A DNA stretch of 64,000 bases. It comes from Setomelanomma holmii. Lineage: Eukaryota; Ascomycota; Dothideomycetes; Pleosporales; Phaeosphaeriaceae. Every line of letters starts with the position of its first letter. The first letter of the stretch is position 1. Below are positions 46,701-57,729 of the stretch, piece by piece. A program made the translations under genes and the position numbers. A model generated the notes under the pieces. The model saw only the letters and a program-made list of their open reading frames with translations. It was not told where the DNA came from and ran no database searches. The stretch spans positions 38,397-102,396 of the forward strand of contig ML978265.1 in the NCBI GenBank assembly GCA_010015745.1, given 5' to 3'.

Positions 46701-47664
46701 CTGCGAAACTGGACGAAGCGAGCGTCGCACTGAGCGTTATGTTCACACCATACAGGTTGATACGGTTCGATCCTCCACAGAGCTGGGTCTGGTTTCCGCT
46801 ACATGGCATATCACAGCCTTCATCTTGTGGGGATTGATCCTTGGGTAATGTGTTGCCACACTATCCCAATCCCGGTCAGTGCAGCCTTGTATGACTTCGA
46901 GCATTCAGACTTACATAGCACTCGGCAGAGTATTCAGTACCGGCAAATTTATATTGCGAGGCTTCGCAGGCAGAGATACAGCTCTCCGTGCTGGTGTTCT
47001 GAGCACCGCCAGAGACGGCAACACCATAAGGAAGAATGCGAGCCCCAGCAGCATCAGAGAAGCAGCCAAGATTGCTCCAGTTGCCGGTCTTCCCAACGAA
47101 GGCAAGGCTGCTGCCATCGGTAGTCGACTTTGACGTGAGATATACGGATAATTGGTTTGGTCCACCACACGCTTCCTTGGCGTTGCCCGAACATGCCATG
47201 GAGCATCCACCTGAGGCGATATTGGTCGAAGTGTCCAATGAATTGCCGCAATAACCTAGCGACTGAATTAGCCACACCAAAAAGGGACTGATGGGGTTCC
47301 TACATTCTTGGCCATACTCAGTACCTGCAAAACCATAGGCACGTGCGGCACAAAAGTCGATACAGCTCGTTGCATTCTGATTTCCGCTTGCGAAGGTAGC
47401 ACCACGCAGAGTGCGTTGGTCTACGGAATCCCTATCTTCTGTAAGCACGTGTCGTCCGATAGAAGCACATTGTGTTATTTGACAAGTCACCGTCACGAAT
47501 TCGACTTACGAGTAGCATCCTTGGTAGGACCATGCGTCAGGCAACTGTGTTGGTGGCACCGCATTTTGCCGCACGAGTACACGCGCACTATGACCTTGAT
47601 ACACAAGGAGCGAGAGACAAAGACTGATAAGAGTAGATTTGCAGGATGAATCTAACGGCTCCAT
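43796..47664 (-). CDS. Five-WSC-domain copper radical oxidase (AA5, glyoxal oxidase-like)
   Basis: Five exons (47,664-47,510; 47,431-47,304; 47,255-46,915; 46,860-46,552; 46,498-43,796) give 1,211 residues. A hydrophobic N-terminus (STLISLCLSLLVYQGHSARV) suggests secretion. Five Cys-rich WSC domains follow, each with the pattern (Y/N)xGCxxD...AGxEYxxxC(Y/F)C...CxGxxxxxCGGxxR: examples are WSYQGCYSDS, NWSNLGCFSDAAGARILP, GWFYEGCYTDGMGVRTL, FDYKGCYVDGPGFRIMNF and SWKYQGCITDGGAGQKVF. Then comes the glyoxal-oxidase beta-propeller with the probable Cys of the Tyr-Cys cofactor (DIFCAAGLTMPDRAGR), RTYPYEGTQVLLP, ligands ARLYHSEAVVMDDGRVLVTG (Tyr-His), and STHGSSMGARILFPQFS (His) in the C-terminal DUF1929-like domain. 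Known relatives oxidise aldehydes or alcohols and release hydrogen peroxide; WSC domains bind glucan or xylan-like wall polymers. Intron phases are all consistent. Confidence 0.9.
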
Positions 47665-48687
47665 TGCTGGTGGCCCGTTTCGAGTTCACTTGTCCCAGTG
47701 CACTCTCAAGCGAACTTTGATAATATACAAGGATAAAGAATGATAATCGCCGGAACATACAAGCATCGGAGCATCCTGCAGGTAATATATATCTTTGAGG
47801 TCAACCTCAACCTAGCACCAAGTCATCTGTGAACTTGATCCTTCCTCCGCTTCAGGACTGTCATCCTCCTGACATTGAACTTGGCGTGTTGAGGGCCATG
47901 CTTGTGGCGCGTTGCCGTATCAGCAGACGACATTCAATAGTTGAAAAGCTGCGGATGATGGACAAGCAAGGTTGGGATACGATAGCTGTACCGTGGATGC
48001 TCCTTTGGGCAGGCGCTCTACCGCCTCGCATGGGTGGGTAAATGTAGCGCCACAGCCCTTATCTACACCACATCGGTGGGTCGTTGTGGCGGCAATGTTG
48101 GCAACGTGACGGGACATGGAAAAGCCCCTGCATAAACCAGGAGCTGTGCCAAACACTCCAAGTCAATTGAGTTTGTCGAACTTTTGGTCAAGGCCTCCAA
48201 GGACTTTGCGCCGTATATGAGGTATGTGGAAGTGTATGGGACCGGTCGTTGCACGGCAAGGCCCGTTAAGCGATCTAGACCATTTACACTCCTTAGCGCG
48301 GGAACGTTAGATTAACTGCATGTATCGATATCGATTTGTTCCCAAAATAACACTCGATACATGTTGCCAATGCGAATGCATGCAGATGTCGTCAAGCCTA
48401 CACTAGTCTACACAACGTACGCACGTTAATTCAGATGCCCACCAAGCATAACCAGCAAGAGTTCAGATGTAAGCTAAGAACGTAGCGTGCAATTGTCGAA
48501 CTCTTTTAGAGATCGAACTAAGGTAAGAGTGTTCGCAACAGTAGCTACTCAACTTAGGCAGGTGCACAGTCACTAGACAGTTCTATACCGTACTGATCGC
48601 TGACACGAGCCGCTCGGTGAGGCGAGCCACCCTAACATCATAACACGAAATCAACACCAACTTCAACGTGTAATAACTCTACTACTA
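47665..48687. other. Intergenic stretch at the edge of the repeat island
   Basis: No supportable gene; one 70-codon ORF (47,829-48,041) has no recognised domain. The first few hundred bases are the promoter of the AA5 oxidase. Composition remains like the gene block until about 48,400 and then becomes more AT-rich towards the transposons. Confidence 0.45.
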
Positions 48688-48807
48688 ACGTACTCTACGG
48701 GCGAGCTGGCCACACGGGCGAGTTGGCCACCTTGCCAAGCCCCTACCAAAATCTACCGTCGCGAACAGTACAAAACGCAACGCAACAGTTCTGAATAGTA
48801 CTCTATA
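48688..48807. mobile_element. Terminal fragment of a pogo family-B element
   Basis: After a TA at 48,686-48,687 the sequence starts ACGTACTCTACGGGCGAG and carries the B-type subterminal repeat twice (GGGCGAGCTGGCCACAC, GGGCGAGTTGGCCACC) plus the shared ACCAAAATCTACCGTC block. It stops after ~120 bp where another B copy begins at a TA, so it is an older copy interrupted by the next one. Confidence 0.75.
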
Positions 48808-49047
48808 ACGTACCTCATGGGCGAGTGGCTCACACGGGCGAGTGGCTCACTCTGCCAAGCCCCCACCAAAATCTACTGTCCCATACAGTACAAAACGCAA
48901 CTCTACGGTTCTCTACGGTGCTGTACGGTGCTGCACAGTAGAGCATATTAATCAGAGACTGTTTTTTCTACTTGTTTACATGTGCGCGAGTTGTGCCCAA
49001 CCTCGATGCAGCGTCCACAGCGCCTTTGAGTCAGCTCACTGCCCTTA
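48808..49047 (-). mobile_element. Pogo family-B fragment: terminus and transposase C-terminus
   Basis: It begins after TA with ACGTACCTCATGGGCGAGTG and the twice-repeated GGGCGAGTGGCTCAC motif. The family-B transposase C-terminus follows on the minus strand, ending in a CCHC-knuckle region (SELTQRRCGRCIEVGHNSRT). It is cut at 49,047 by element A. Confidence 0.8.
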
Positions 49048-50874
49048 ACGTGTTCCACCACTCCTCGGCCCGAACCACTTCTTGGCCCACCCCACCAAAA
49101 CGCGTGCTGCTCCTTGTACAATTACTCTACAACCACATGATGAAATTGTCTGAAACTTTGACAAAGGATAGACTATATTTATCTACATTGAGTCTTATTG
49201 TGACCTTGTACATGGCATTTGCTGCACATTGGTGGTGCTCTAGTGCGCACCTGCAAGGTCACTGCTTGGTCACTCTGCTGGACACCTATTTGAGCCTCTA
49301 TGACCAGCGCCTGACCTTCCTGAGCCTGTAGCACTCCTCCACGACCTATATGCTGTCGCTGCAATTGACGTTTACGTCGCTGGCGGTGGTTGGCAGCGCG
49401 TAGCTTTGAGTTCTCCTCAGCTAAGATGTTGGATGCAAAAAGGCCGACCTTCTCGCTCCTTGGCTTGAAGGATGATATAGTCGATATTCTGACATAAGAT
49501 AGTCGCTGGAGTAGACCTCGTACAAGACGAGCCTGCTGCTCAAGCTGAGTAGTTGTCCGTGGAGTCTCTGCTGTCCAGACAGCTTCGTTATGTGCTGTCC
49601 TTGGTGGAGACGGCGTTCTGACTACAGTAAGGTTGGAAAGGACGCGTTCTGGACATGATGGGATGAGCCCTGTCGCCTCAAAACCAGCCTGGATGTTGCT
49701 CTTTGACAGGACTGTTGGTCTAATCTTCTGGTATATCCACAAGAAGTCAAGCTTGTTGACATGAAAGACGCCTTGGCAGGCAAGCTCAGACACCTCATGC
49801 CTATACGCCACCTTGAGAGGAGAGAAGCAGCTGACATCAAGAGGCTGAAGAAGGTGTGAGGTGTGAGGAGGCATACAGAGACTGATAATCTTGTTCTTTG
49901 TACAGAACTGATCATATTCTGGTGTAGCGTGGCTGCTGTGCCCATCAAGGATAAGTAGTCTGTAGGCTCCTGTTGTACGAGACTCTATATGTCTGTTGAA
50001 GTGCTTGACCCAGTCAACACCAAGCTCATCAGTTGTCCAGCCATTGTCGCTGACAGCGACTGCCCAGTTTGCAGGTAGATCGCGATACCAGCTAGCTTGG
50101 TGGAGCTTCCCAGACAGCATCACGAAGGGTGGAAGACACCAACCAGATGCGTTGATACACTCGATAGCTGTCACCCACTCTCTATTGCCTGGCTGTACAG
50201 TAATAGCTCGACCGATCGTGTCAGAGCTAGTGACGACCTTAGACGTTGCAGCGACTCCCATCATGAACCCAGTCTCGTCAAAGTTGTACACATCCTCTGA
50301 GAGGACGCCCTACGTCTGGCGTGTGTCCTCTACAAGCTTGAACCACGCGCTGATCTTAACAGGATCCTCACATCTTGCTCTCTGTGAGTGGAACTTCCTG
50401 TTCCACTTTGTCTGGAGTTCTGCCTGCTTCTTAACAAAGCGTGTCACCCAGTTCTTGCCTACAGGTGGGAGAGGATTTTGGCTGCGTGCAGCAAGTAAAG
50501 CGTCTGCCATTTGTTGTACGTCAATGATATAAGGAGGAAATCCACAGCAGTTAAGGTCAAGAATCTACTAAACAAGAGACTGCTCTTTAACAGAGGAGAG
50601 CTTGCGCTTCTTTTAGTTAAAGGCTTGAATAGTAGAGACGCGTTGGAGGCGGCGGCAGAGCGTAGTTCTAGAGATACTATATAAGAAGGCAGCTTTACGT
50701 TAGCTTTTAATGCATTTATCTTGAACAGAATGAGTTGCAAGAAGAGTACGAGCACCTTTTTAGGATAATTGAGAGCGTGGTGGTGGCTCCATTGGTGGTT
50801 GAATACAAGGAGCAGCACGCGTTTTGGTGGGGTGGGCCAAGGAGTGGTTCGGGCCGAGGAGTGGTGGAACACGC
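49048..50874 (-). mobile_element. Complete pogo/Fot-type transposon, family A, 1,827 bp
   Basis: Long terminal inverted repeats of roughly 70 bp lie at both ends. Left starts ACGTGTTCCACCACTCCTCG; right, in reverse complement, starts GCGTGTTCCACCACTCCTCG, and both continue through CCCACCCCACCAAAACGCG. TA flanks each side (49,046-49,047 and 50,875-50,876), the Tc1/mariner target. The transposase lies inside on the minus strand. This is the least mutated of the large pogo copies here. The sequences outside the two TAs come from two different family-B copies in opposite orientation. Confidence 0.9.
49179..50600 (-). pseudogene. Pogo-family transposase of element A, with stop codons
   Basis: From about 50,600 downwards: KKRKLSSVKEQSLV, two TAG stops, ILDLNCCGFPPYIIDVQQMA (HTH region), VGKNWVTRFVKKQAELQTKW, ARCEDPVKISAWFKLVEDTR, one TAG at 50,310-50,312, then the DDE nuclease: EDVYNFDETGFMMG (first Asp), RLLILDGHSSHATPEYDQFC (second Asp), and LLQPLDVSCFSPLK (third Asp). 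The C-terminus has a coiled, basic region and a CCHC knuckle CSKCHVQGHNKTQC, ending at 49,179. The catalytic triad is intact, but the stops (CAG to TAG type) should prevent a full-length protein. Expected activity: cut-and-paste transposition into TA. Confidence 0.88.
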
Positions 50875-50876
50875 TA

Positions 50877-52474
50877 ACGTTAACTGAGGAGGAGGTGATT
50901 ATTCAGCATATACTCGACCTTGATGCGCGAGGGTTTCCGCCCTGGCTTGATGCTGTGAAGGATATGGCTGATCTACTGTGCAAGGAGCATGGCCGACTGT
51001 CAGTGGGCGTCTGCTGGGCTGGAAACCTCGTCAGACATTGCCCGGAGCTCTAGGTCAAGTTCAATCACAAGTACGACTACAGAAGAGCTCTCTGTGAGGA
51101 TCCTGAGATCATACAAGGCTGGTTTCGACTTGTAGATAAAATGAAGGTCAAGCACAGTATCCTTAATGAAGACACCTACAACTTTGACAAGTCTGGCTTC
51201 ATGATGGGCATGATATCAACTAGAGCAGTAATTACAGGCTCTAAGTGTTGAGGACGGCTGAAGATGGTCTAGCAGGGTAATTGAGAGTGGACTACAGTAA
51301 TCTAAGGTATCAACGCAACTAGGTGGGCGATCCTGCCCTTTATCATCTTCCAGGGCAAGAACCACCTCTCTGCCTAGTACCAGGAGGAGAATCTACCTCA
51401 CGATTGGGTTATTTAGGGTCTCGGAGAACGGCTGGATGACAAATGCGCTTAGCCTAGAGTGGTTGAAGCACTTTGACGCTCATACAAAAAAACATACTGT
51501 TAGCACAGTACGTTTGCTTATTGTTGACGGCTACAAGAGCCACAACTTGCTTAATTTCTAGCAGTACTGCAAGGAAAACAAGATTATCACTCTCTGCATG
51601 CCTCCTCACTTGTCGCACCTCCTGCAGCCTCTTGACGTAGGTTGTTTCTTGCCATTGAAGAAGGCGTAAAGCCGCTAAGCTGAGAACCTAATGCGCAGCA
51701 AGATTAACTACATCACTAAACTTAAGTTCTTGTCCTGCTTTATTGCTGCGTTTAAGGACCTAATTACTAAAAGCAATATCTAGAGAGGCTTTTAAGGTAC
51801 TAGCTTAGTTCTACTTAACGTAGAGGCGGTGATATTGAAGCTTGACGTCCACCTTTGTACACCTACACCACCTACTGTTAACGACGCTCCTTAGGTGTCT
51901 AGAACCCTAAGCAATACCCTAGAATTTAGGTCGCAATTGAAGCTAGTTTAAGAGAGAATGCAAAGGCATGTAGATAGCTCGCCTAGCTTAATAGTTGAGG
52001 CAGTTGAAAAGCTCGCTAAAGGCGCTGAGATAATGGCGCATTCCTTAGTGTTGATGAGCAACCAAGTTAAGCAGCTTCAAGCAGCTAACGAGGCCGCCTC
52101 ACGCTGTAAAGCACGCAAGAGAAAGCGTATACAGGCAGAGGGGACTCTTACAGCTGAAGAGGGCGTGCGCTTAACCACCTTGAAGGAGTTTGCAGCACGT
52201 AGTGATAGGAAGAAGGCGAAGAAGAGCGCATGCACTAAGTACAGTAAGCTAACTTAAAGGCGCTGTGGACGCTGCAGCGAGGCTGGGCATAAATCGCGCA
52301 AATGTAAACAAGTAGAAGAGATACTCTCTGATTATTTAAGCTAGTGTACAGCACCGTAGAGTACCGTTGAGGACTGTAGAGTTGCGTTTTGTACTGTGTG
52401 AGATGGTAGATTTTGATGGGGTCTTGGCAAGGTGGCCGACTCGCTTGGGAGCCCGACTCGCTTATCAAGTACGT
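50877..52474 (+). mobile_element. Pogo family-B copy, 5'-truncated, RIP-damaged
   Basis: The copy starts inside the transposase N-terminus directly after element A and ends with the family-B terminus. That terminus, in reverse complement, begins ACGTACTTGATAAGCGAGTC, with TA at 52,475-52,476. The subterminal repeat (GCGAGTCGG...) and the ACCATCTCACACAGTAC-like block are present. The missing left end is not found beyond element A. Confidence 0.85.
50881..52340 (+). pseudogene. Family-B pogo transposase, many stops
   Basis: Blocks in order: LTEEEVIIQHILDLDARGFP, WLDAVKDMADLLCKEHGRLS (HTH), VKFNHKYDYRRALCEDPEII, EDTYNFDKSGFMMGMISTRA (first Asp), VSENGWMTNALSLEWLKHFD, VRLLIVDGYKSHNLLNF (second Asp) and LCMPPHLSHLLQPLDVGCFL (third Asp). 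The C-terminal stretch is intact for 99 codons (51,958-52,257) and then runs into the CCHC knuckle CGRCSEAGHKSRKC. Stops are mostly TAG at positions where other copies have CAG, for example 51,559-51,561, where the minus-strand copy near 62,895 reads CAGCAG. Confidence 0.85.
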
Positions 52475-52494
52475 TACTACTTAAAAGAAAACTA

Positions 52495-55351
52495 GGCTGG
52501 CGTGATTTGTCCCCCCGTTTTTGAGATTTGTCCCCCTTTGAGATTTGTCCCCCCTTTGAGATTTGTCCCCCGCAGAAATCAACTGCCCAAGCAAGCTTAG
52601 CGCGTAATCTATCAACGCGACTACAGCGCGACATCCACGCGTCTCTGCACTACGTTAACCTCCTTATTCCTCTCTCTATGTTGTAGTCGCTTGTCTCTAG
52701 TTCTACATGTATAACTTTAGAAGCCATTCCAGCCCCTCTAGACCTTCTCTATGACTCTTACGAAGAGGCATACAATGCTCTCAAGACGCACAGCATGCAA
52801 CATAGCTATGGCTTTGTTCTTAAGCAAAGTAAGCCTCACAATTCTGATTTCAAAACACAATACTACTACTATTGTGACTGCTTTTGGACTTACCAATCAA
52901 GCGCAACGAGACTAAACACAAGCACGCGTGCAAGAGGATGTCTCTTCAAGCTGGTCAATTTTAAGGTGAAGCACAGCAAGCAATAGAAGCTAGAGGTTCT
53001 AGACAAGCAGCACAACCACTCCTGATCAATTAATCCTAGCACGCACAACGTGTACTGCAAGCGCACGACAGCACGGAAGGAAGTGATTGAGTTGATGACC
53101 TATGCGGGGGCGCGGCTGATGCAGATCCTCGCTGCAATTCAAAGTGAAGATCAAGACACACTGATCTCTGCCACTAACATCTGCAGCAAGAGAAAGATAA
53201 TCAGAGAGAGACATTTGGATGGAAGGAGTCTGATAGAGGAATTACCAGACGATCTATCTACAACAGACTAGGTTTTTGCTGTCAAGAAGGACAATAACAA
53301 TCGCATCCAGAACCTTTTCTTTGCCTATCAGAAGCAGGTCGAACTTCTGCTGGCAAACCCTGACGTCCTGCTAATAGACTGCACATACCGAACTAACAAG
53401 TACAGACTTCCTCTGCTGCACATACTAGGCTGCACTAACCTGCAGACGTTCTTCTCTGCGGGCTTCTGCTTTCTTAGCAACAAGACATATGCAGACTACT
53501 ATTAGGCGATTGCAAACTTCCTCCTCAAGACAGGCGTACAACAACCACATGTGTTCATCAGCAATTAAGAGGAAGTATTAAAGATGTTAGCGCGCTTACT
53601 GCTCCTAGAGGTTCTGCAACTCTTGTGCGTATAGCACATTAACAAGAACGTTTAGACAAAAGCGCAACAGGTCTAGCAAGACGCTGATAGCACGACGAAA
53701 AAGGAGAAGCAGAGGGTTGCTAAGCAAAGGGCTTCATTCATAAAGCGTTAGACTCAGGTAAGCTAACCCTAAACGCTAAGAGCGCTGTAAAGCAGCTCTT
53801 TTTTAGATCAATTAACGTTAGGCTAATAAGGGTAGCTTATCTACGCAAAGAGACCGCTTAAGTTCCAGTTCAAATGTAACGATTTGCTTAAAGACTACAG
53901 TCACCAGCTAGAGCTTTGCAGGTACCTGCAAGAGAACCAATACCTAACACGCACAGAGTGGGCAGCTGCATAGACCTCTTATCACTAACACTACAACACA
54001 ATCACAAGTTCACCTGTTAAAGGAATGCACAAGGTCTTAAAGGACTATCTCATGACTTTAACTAGTGACTTGCTTCGCGTTGTTAGGAGGATTAAGCAGA
54101 TAGTCAAGAGTTAGTACAGCAAGTATGCAAAGGAGGTTGCGTTCTCCAAACACAGAACCAAATTCCAGCACAAGCTAGAGTTAATGCTATTCCTGCCTTC
54201 TAGGATCTATGATGTCCTTACACCACCAGCTATTAAGCGCATCAGGCAACAAGACTTGCTACGCTAGAAAGAGCAAAGGCAGCGTCGTGGTGGGCTTCCT
54301 TGTGCAGGCCTCTTTGAGAAAAAGAACAGTCTTCCATGCTGCCATACACTGCAAGAAGTGATAGCTGCCAGATCTACACTATGATTGAACTATCTCTACG
54401 ATGATCATTGGCGCTATCAACGTAAGTATAGACTGTCGGTACGCTTATCCTCAAGGCCGCACCAATCCGTTCTTGAGCCACTTACCGCTTAGATAAGAGG
54501 TGCGCTAAGGAGGAATAAAACATCAACCTAATAAGACCTATCAGCTTTCGAACAACATATGCCACCTTCTATTCCTCACTTTCAACCTTATTGTGAATCC
54601 TAAGGTCAAACACTAGCTGAAGCTCTGCAGCAAGTCAACACACCTGTCACTGTTTCAGTCCCCACCTCTGCTCCAGGTGCGGGCTCTGTGACCACCTGCA
54701 TATCTGTTTCGATACCTGCGCCTGCTCCTTTACCGCTACCTACTTCTCTTCGTTCATCCCCGCCTATAGCTGTCGCTGTGTCAGTGACTATAGCTCTGTC
54801 TTCTGTCTGGCAACCTCCAACACTAGAGGAGTTTCTAGCTGACATTGAAGGTCGATGGTCTTAACCCGTTCTATATCAGTGCAATGATATGATAACAGCT
54901 ACCAACTTTCTAGTAGAGACAGGGCAGAAGGAGGATCCTGCAGAGCTAGTAGAAGCGCAGAACATAGCTCTTGCTATGCAAGGCCTCTTTGCTTCCTGCA
55001 CACCAACTATAGCATAGAACTATCATTTTGGAAACATAAAAGCTTTCTATGCTGAGAGGTTTGCACAGGTCAACGCTCAGAGATGTACCCACGCAGCGGC
55101 CTAAGCACGCTGCAGCAGTAGCGGCTCTAGAAGCCTGGAAAAGCCTTGGACCACGCAATAGACGACGGTGTAAGTAGATGATAAGTCCAGCAACATAAAT
55201 TATACAAATTCAGCCTCCCTTTACACATACCTACATCTGGAAGAATAGAATACTGTAATCTATCTGCCGATAGTGACGATCTGGCTAGCGTGGGGGACAA
55301 ATCTCAAAGGGGGGACAAATCTCAAAAACGGGTGGACAAATCACGCCAGCC
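52495..55351 (+). mobile_element. Mutator-like (MULE) transposon, 2,857 bp, with 9-bp target duplication
   Basis: The ends are inverted repeats beginning GGCTGGCGTGATTTGTCC, each followed by iterated GATTTGTCCCCC units (three in the left end, at least two in the right). The 9-mer AGAAAACTA lies immediately outside on both sides (52,486-52,494 and 55,352-55,360). A 9-bp duplication is the MULE hallmark. A MULE transposase relic lies inside on plus. It is inserted just outside the terminus of the family-B copy at 50,877-52,474. Confidence 0.92.
52760..53580 (+). pseudogene. MULE / FAR1-like transposase, RIP-degraded
   Basis: An N-terminal FAR1-like zinc-binding region is recognisable: SYEEAYNALKTHSMQHSYGF, YYYYCDCFWTYQSS, RARGCLFKLVNFKVKHSKQ, stop, KLEVLDKQHNHS. 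Then RKEVIELMTYAGARLMQILA and RIQNLFFAYQKQVELLLANP lead into the MULE catalytic start: DVLLIDCTYRTNKYRLPLLH (first Asp), ILGCTNLQTFFSAGFCFLSN, DYY stop AIANFLLKTGVQ. Most stops are TAG where Gln is likely. Degraded coding sequence continues to at least 54,400. The product would cut element ends and insert them with 9-bp duplications; this copy is dead. Confidence 0.83.
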
Positions 55352-55423
55352 AGAAAACTAAGATAAATATATAACTAGTTACTAATACTATAATATAAAC
55401 TTACAACAAGAGCTTTTATACTA

Positions 55424-57271
55424 ACGTGTTTTCTATGCGAGTCGGCCACCCAAGCGAGTCAGCTACTGTTCCCCACTAACACGCCTGCGCGGCGACGCTG
55501 CGCAACACCACAACAGTATTTTGTACTGTGCGCTACAGTAGATTATACTTAAAAATCTTCACTATTATCTGCATCCTCTATTTCTACTGTACAGGTGCGG
55601 GAGTTGTGCCTAGTCTCGCCACAACGGCCACAGCGCCTCTTAGTGCGCACCCTCTTTGCAGGCGTCTCGCTCTCCTCATGACTACTACCTGCCTTTGCGG
55701 CAATTAAGTCAGATAGCTCACCAACTGTTAGGGTCTCCTCTACCCGTACGTACCGCCGCTTACAGCCTTTGCGCATTGTAAGCTCTTCAATAGCGCTTTG
55801 CATACGCGCCTATTCCTTCTGTAGCAACACTATACTATGTGCTATCCGCTGAGCGCCTTTGCTTAGCTGCCTAACTTGTTTATCTAGAGAACTTGCAGAG
55901 GAACCTAAGCGCCTTTGCATTCTTTGTCAAATAAGCATTAATTGCGCCTCTACTTTGCGGGCGTTGCGTAGTGTTTTTGCCTTCTAAGCGACGTTGTCCT
56001 ATTGTAGTAGAGTTAGCGTGCGTAACCTCACGTTAAGCTTGGATAGCATTGCTTCTAGATTGAGTAGGACTAGTCTAGCGCCTCTAAATCCTGCGCGAGC
56101 GTTCTCCTTAGTAAACGTCAGCTTGTAGGCAGCTTTGAAGGCTAGTAGAAAGGTTTCTTTGCTGATATAGAGGATGTGGTTGCGCGCTAAGGCTGATATG
56201 CTGTCGCAATAACTGCGCTTCAACAGCAAGAAGCAAGCGACGTTAAGAGGTTGCAGTAAGTGCGATGAGTGGGGCGGCATACAGAGAGTGATTGATAATC
56301 TTGTTCTTCTTGCAGTACTCCTAGAAATTGAGTGAGCAATAGCTCTCGTGGCCGTCAATAATAAGCAATCTATATGCTTCTACAGGCTCGCATGCGTATC
56401 GAAGTGTTTAAGCTAGGCAAAGCGCTAGATTATTACTCGTCTAGCTATTTGCGCTAACTTAGATAACCTAGTCGCGTAGTATACCTAGCTCGAACTAGGT
56501 AGAGATAAGAACCTTGCCTGCAAAGATGATGAAGAGTAGAATACGCTACCCTGTCGCTCTTAACGCCTTGTACTATAGTAACCCACTTGCGATTACTAGG
56601 CTGTAGTTTCTTCGCTTTTCTAGGTTTCTCTGAGCCTGTCACTACAAGCTGAGACGTGTTCTTGCCTATTAGAAAGCCTGACTCATCAAAGTTCTAGGTA
56701 TCCTTATCTACAATACTATACTTCGCCTTCATTAATTAGACAAGCTTAAACTAGAGTCAGATAAGCGCTAGGTCTTCGCAGGCAGCTCGCTGGCAATTAT
56801 ACAGACGGCTCCAGCGCTTCTTGAGCTTAGGTTACGCTTAACAAAGTTGTTAACCTAGTGCTTGCTAACAGGCTTCCTACTCTACTCTCGCAGCAGTTTA
56901 TCAGCTATATCTCGTACATGAGGCTTCGTTAGCAGTACGCTACGTAGACTTGCGTTAAGTACACGCTGTAGAACCACCTCCTATTCTAGCTTTGTAAGAC
57001 GCTTTGAGTTTGGTTCGCAATCGCTTTGCGGGCGTTTTCCAGCGCGTTAGTCTTGGATTGTTGTTTAGGAGACGTTGTAGATATCTGCAGCGCGTCTAAT
57101 GCTTTGTGTTTGCTTTAATTTATTATAAGCAATAGCAATGTATATATCTTCTGTATTATATGACTTTCGTGCGTTGCGTTGTTAAGACATGACGCGTCGT
57201 CGCTGCGCAGGCGTATTAGTGGAGAACAGTAGCTAACTCGCTTAGGTAACTAACTCGCATAGAAAACACGT
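55424..57271 (-). mobile_element. Pogo family-C transposon, 1,848 bp, RIP-degraded
   Basis: TA flanks both ends (55,422-55,423 and 57,272-57,273). The left end starts ACGTGTTTTCTATGCGAGTC; the right end in reverse complement starts ACGTGTTTTCTATGCGAGTT, and they stay similar for about 80 bp. The transposase reads on minus. Recognisable pieces are LCMPPHSSHLLQPLNVACFL, LARNHILYISKETFLLAFKA (56,100-56,300) and an open C-terminus of 84 codons (55,549-55,803) ending with the knuckle CGRCGETRHNSRTC. Many stops lie upstream and the third Asp of PLD has become Asn, so the copy is inactive. Confidence 0.88.
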
Positions 57272-57729
57272 TAATACTAGATATACATTTAAGTTCTAAC
57301 TTAGTAGTAGTCTATTTAGATAGTATACTAAGATAGAGAGTAAAGTAAGCTCTGAAACTCTTATGTTCCTTATAACTTTAGAACTACTCTATAGAATTAC
57401 TAGAAATTAAGATAAAAGTTATATTTATATATAAGCAATAACATACTAGGGTCTAAGAAATTATTGTAGTATTATAGTACTAGAAACAGAGATTAAATTT
57501 AAGCGAGAACATCTAATCTATCCTGCTCAATAACTTTAGCTACACTACGTTCAATCTAGTAGTTTTTGATTCCTAGAAAAGACCCAGATTATAGGTTCTC
57601 GATAAAACAATAATTTTCTGAATAGGCCTTGTATTGAAGAAGATGTTAAGAAAAGAAGAATTTAAGAAATAGGTAGGCGACTCGCCCGTGTGGGCGACTC
57701 GTCTGTAGAGTACGTTAACAAAGAGAATA
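57272..57729. repeat. AT-rich filler with an isolated family-B terminus
   Basis: About 57,280-57,660 is very AT-rich with no readable protein, probably a RIP-destroyed repeat. At roughly 57,671-57,715 lies a single family-B end (read in reverse complement it begins ACGTACTCTACAGACGAGTC) followed by TA. Only 12 bp separate that TA from the TA of the next B copy. Confidence 0.6.

Noticed and set aside
46764..46775. B-box-like GGTTCGATCC suggesting a second tRNA
   Set aside because: It lies inside a WSC exon and no cloverleaf can be drawn around it.
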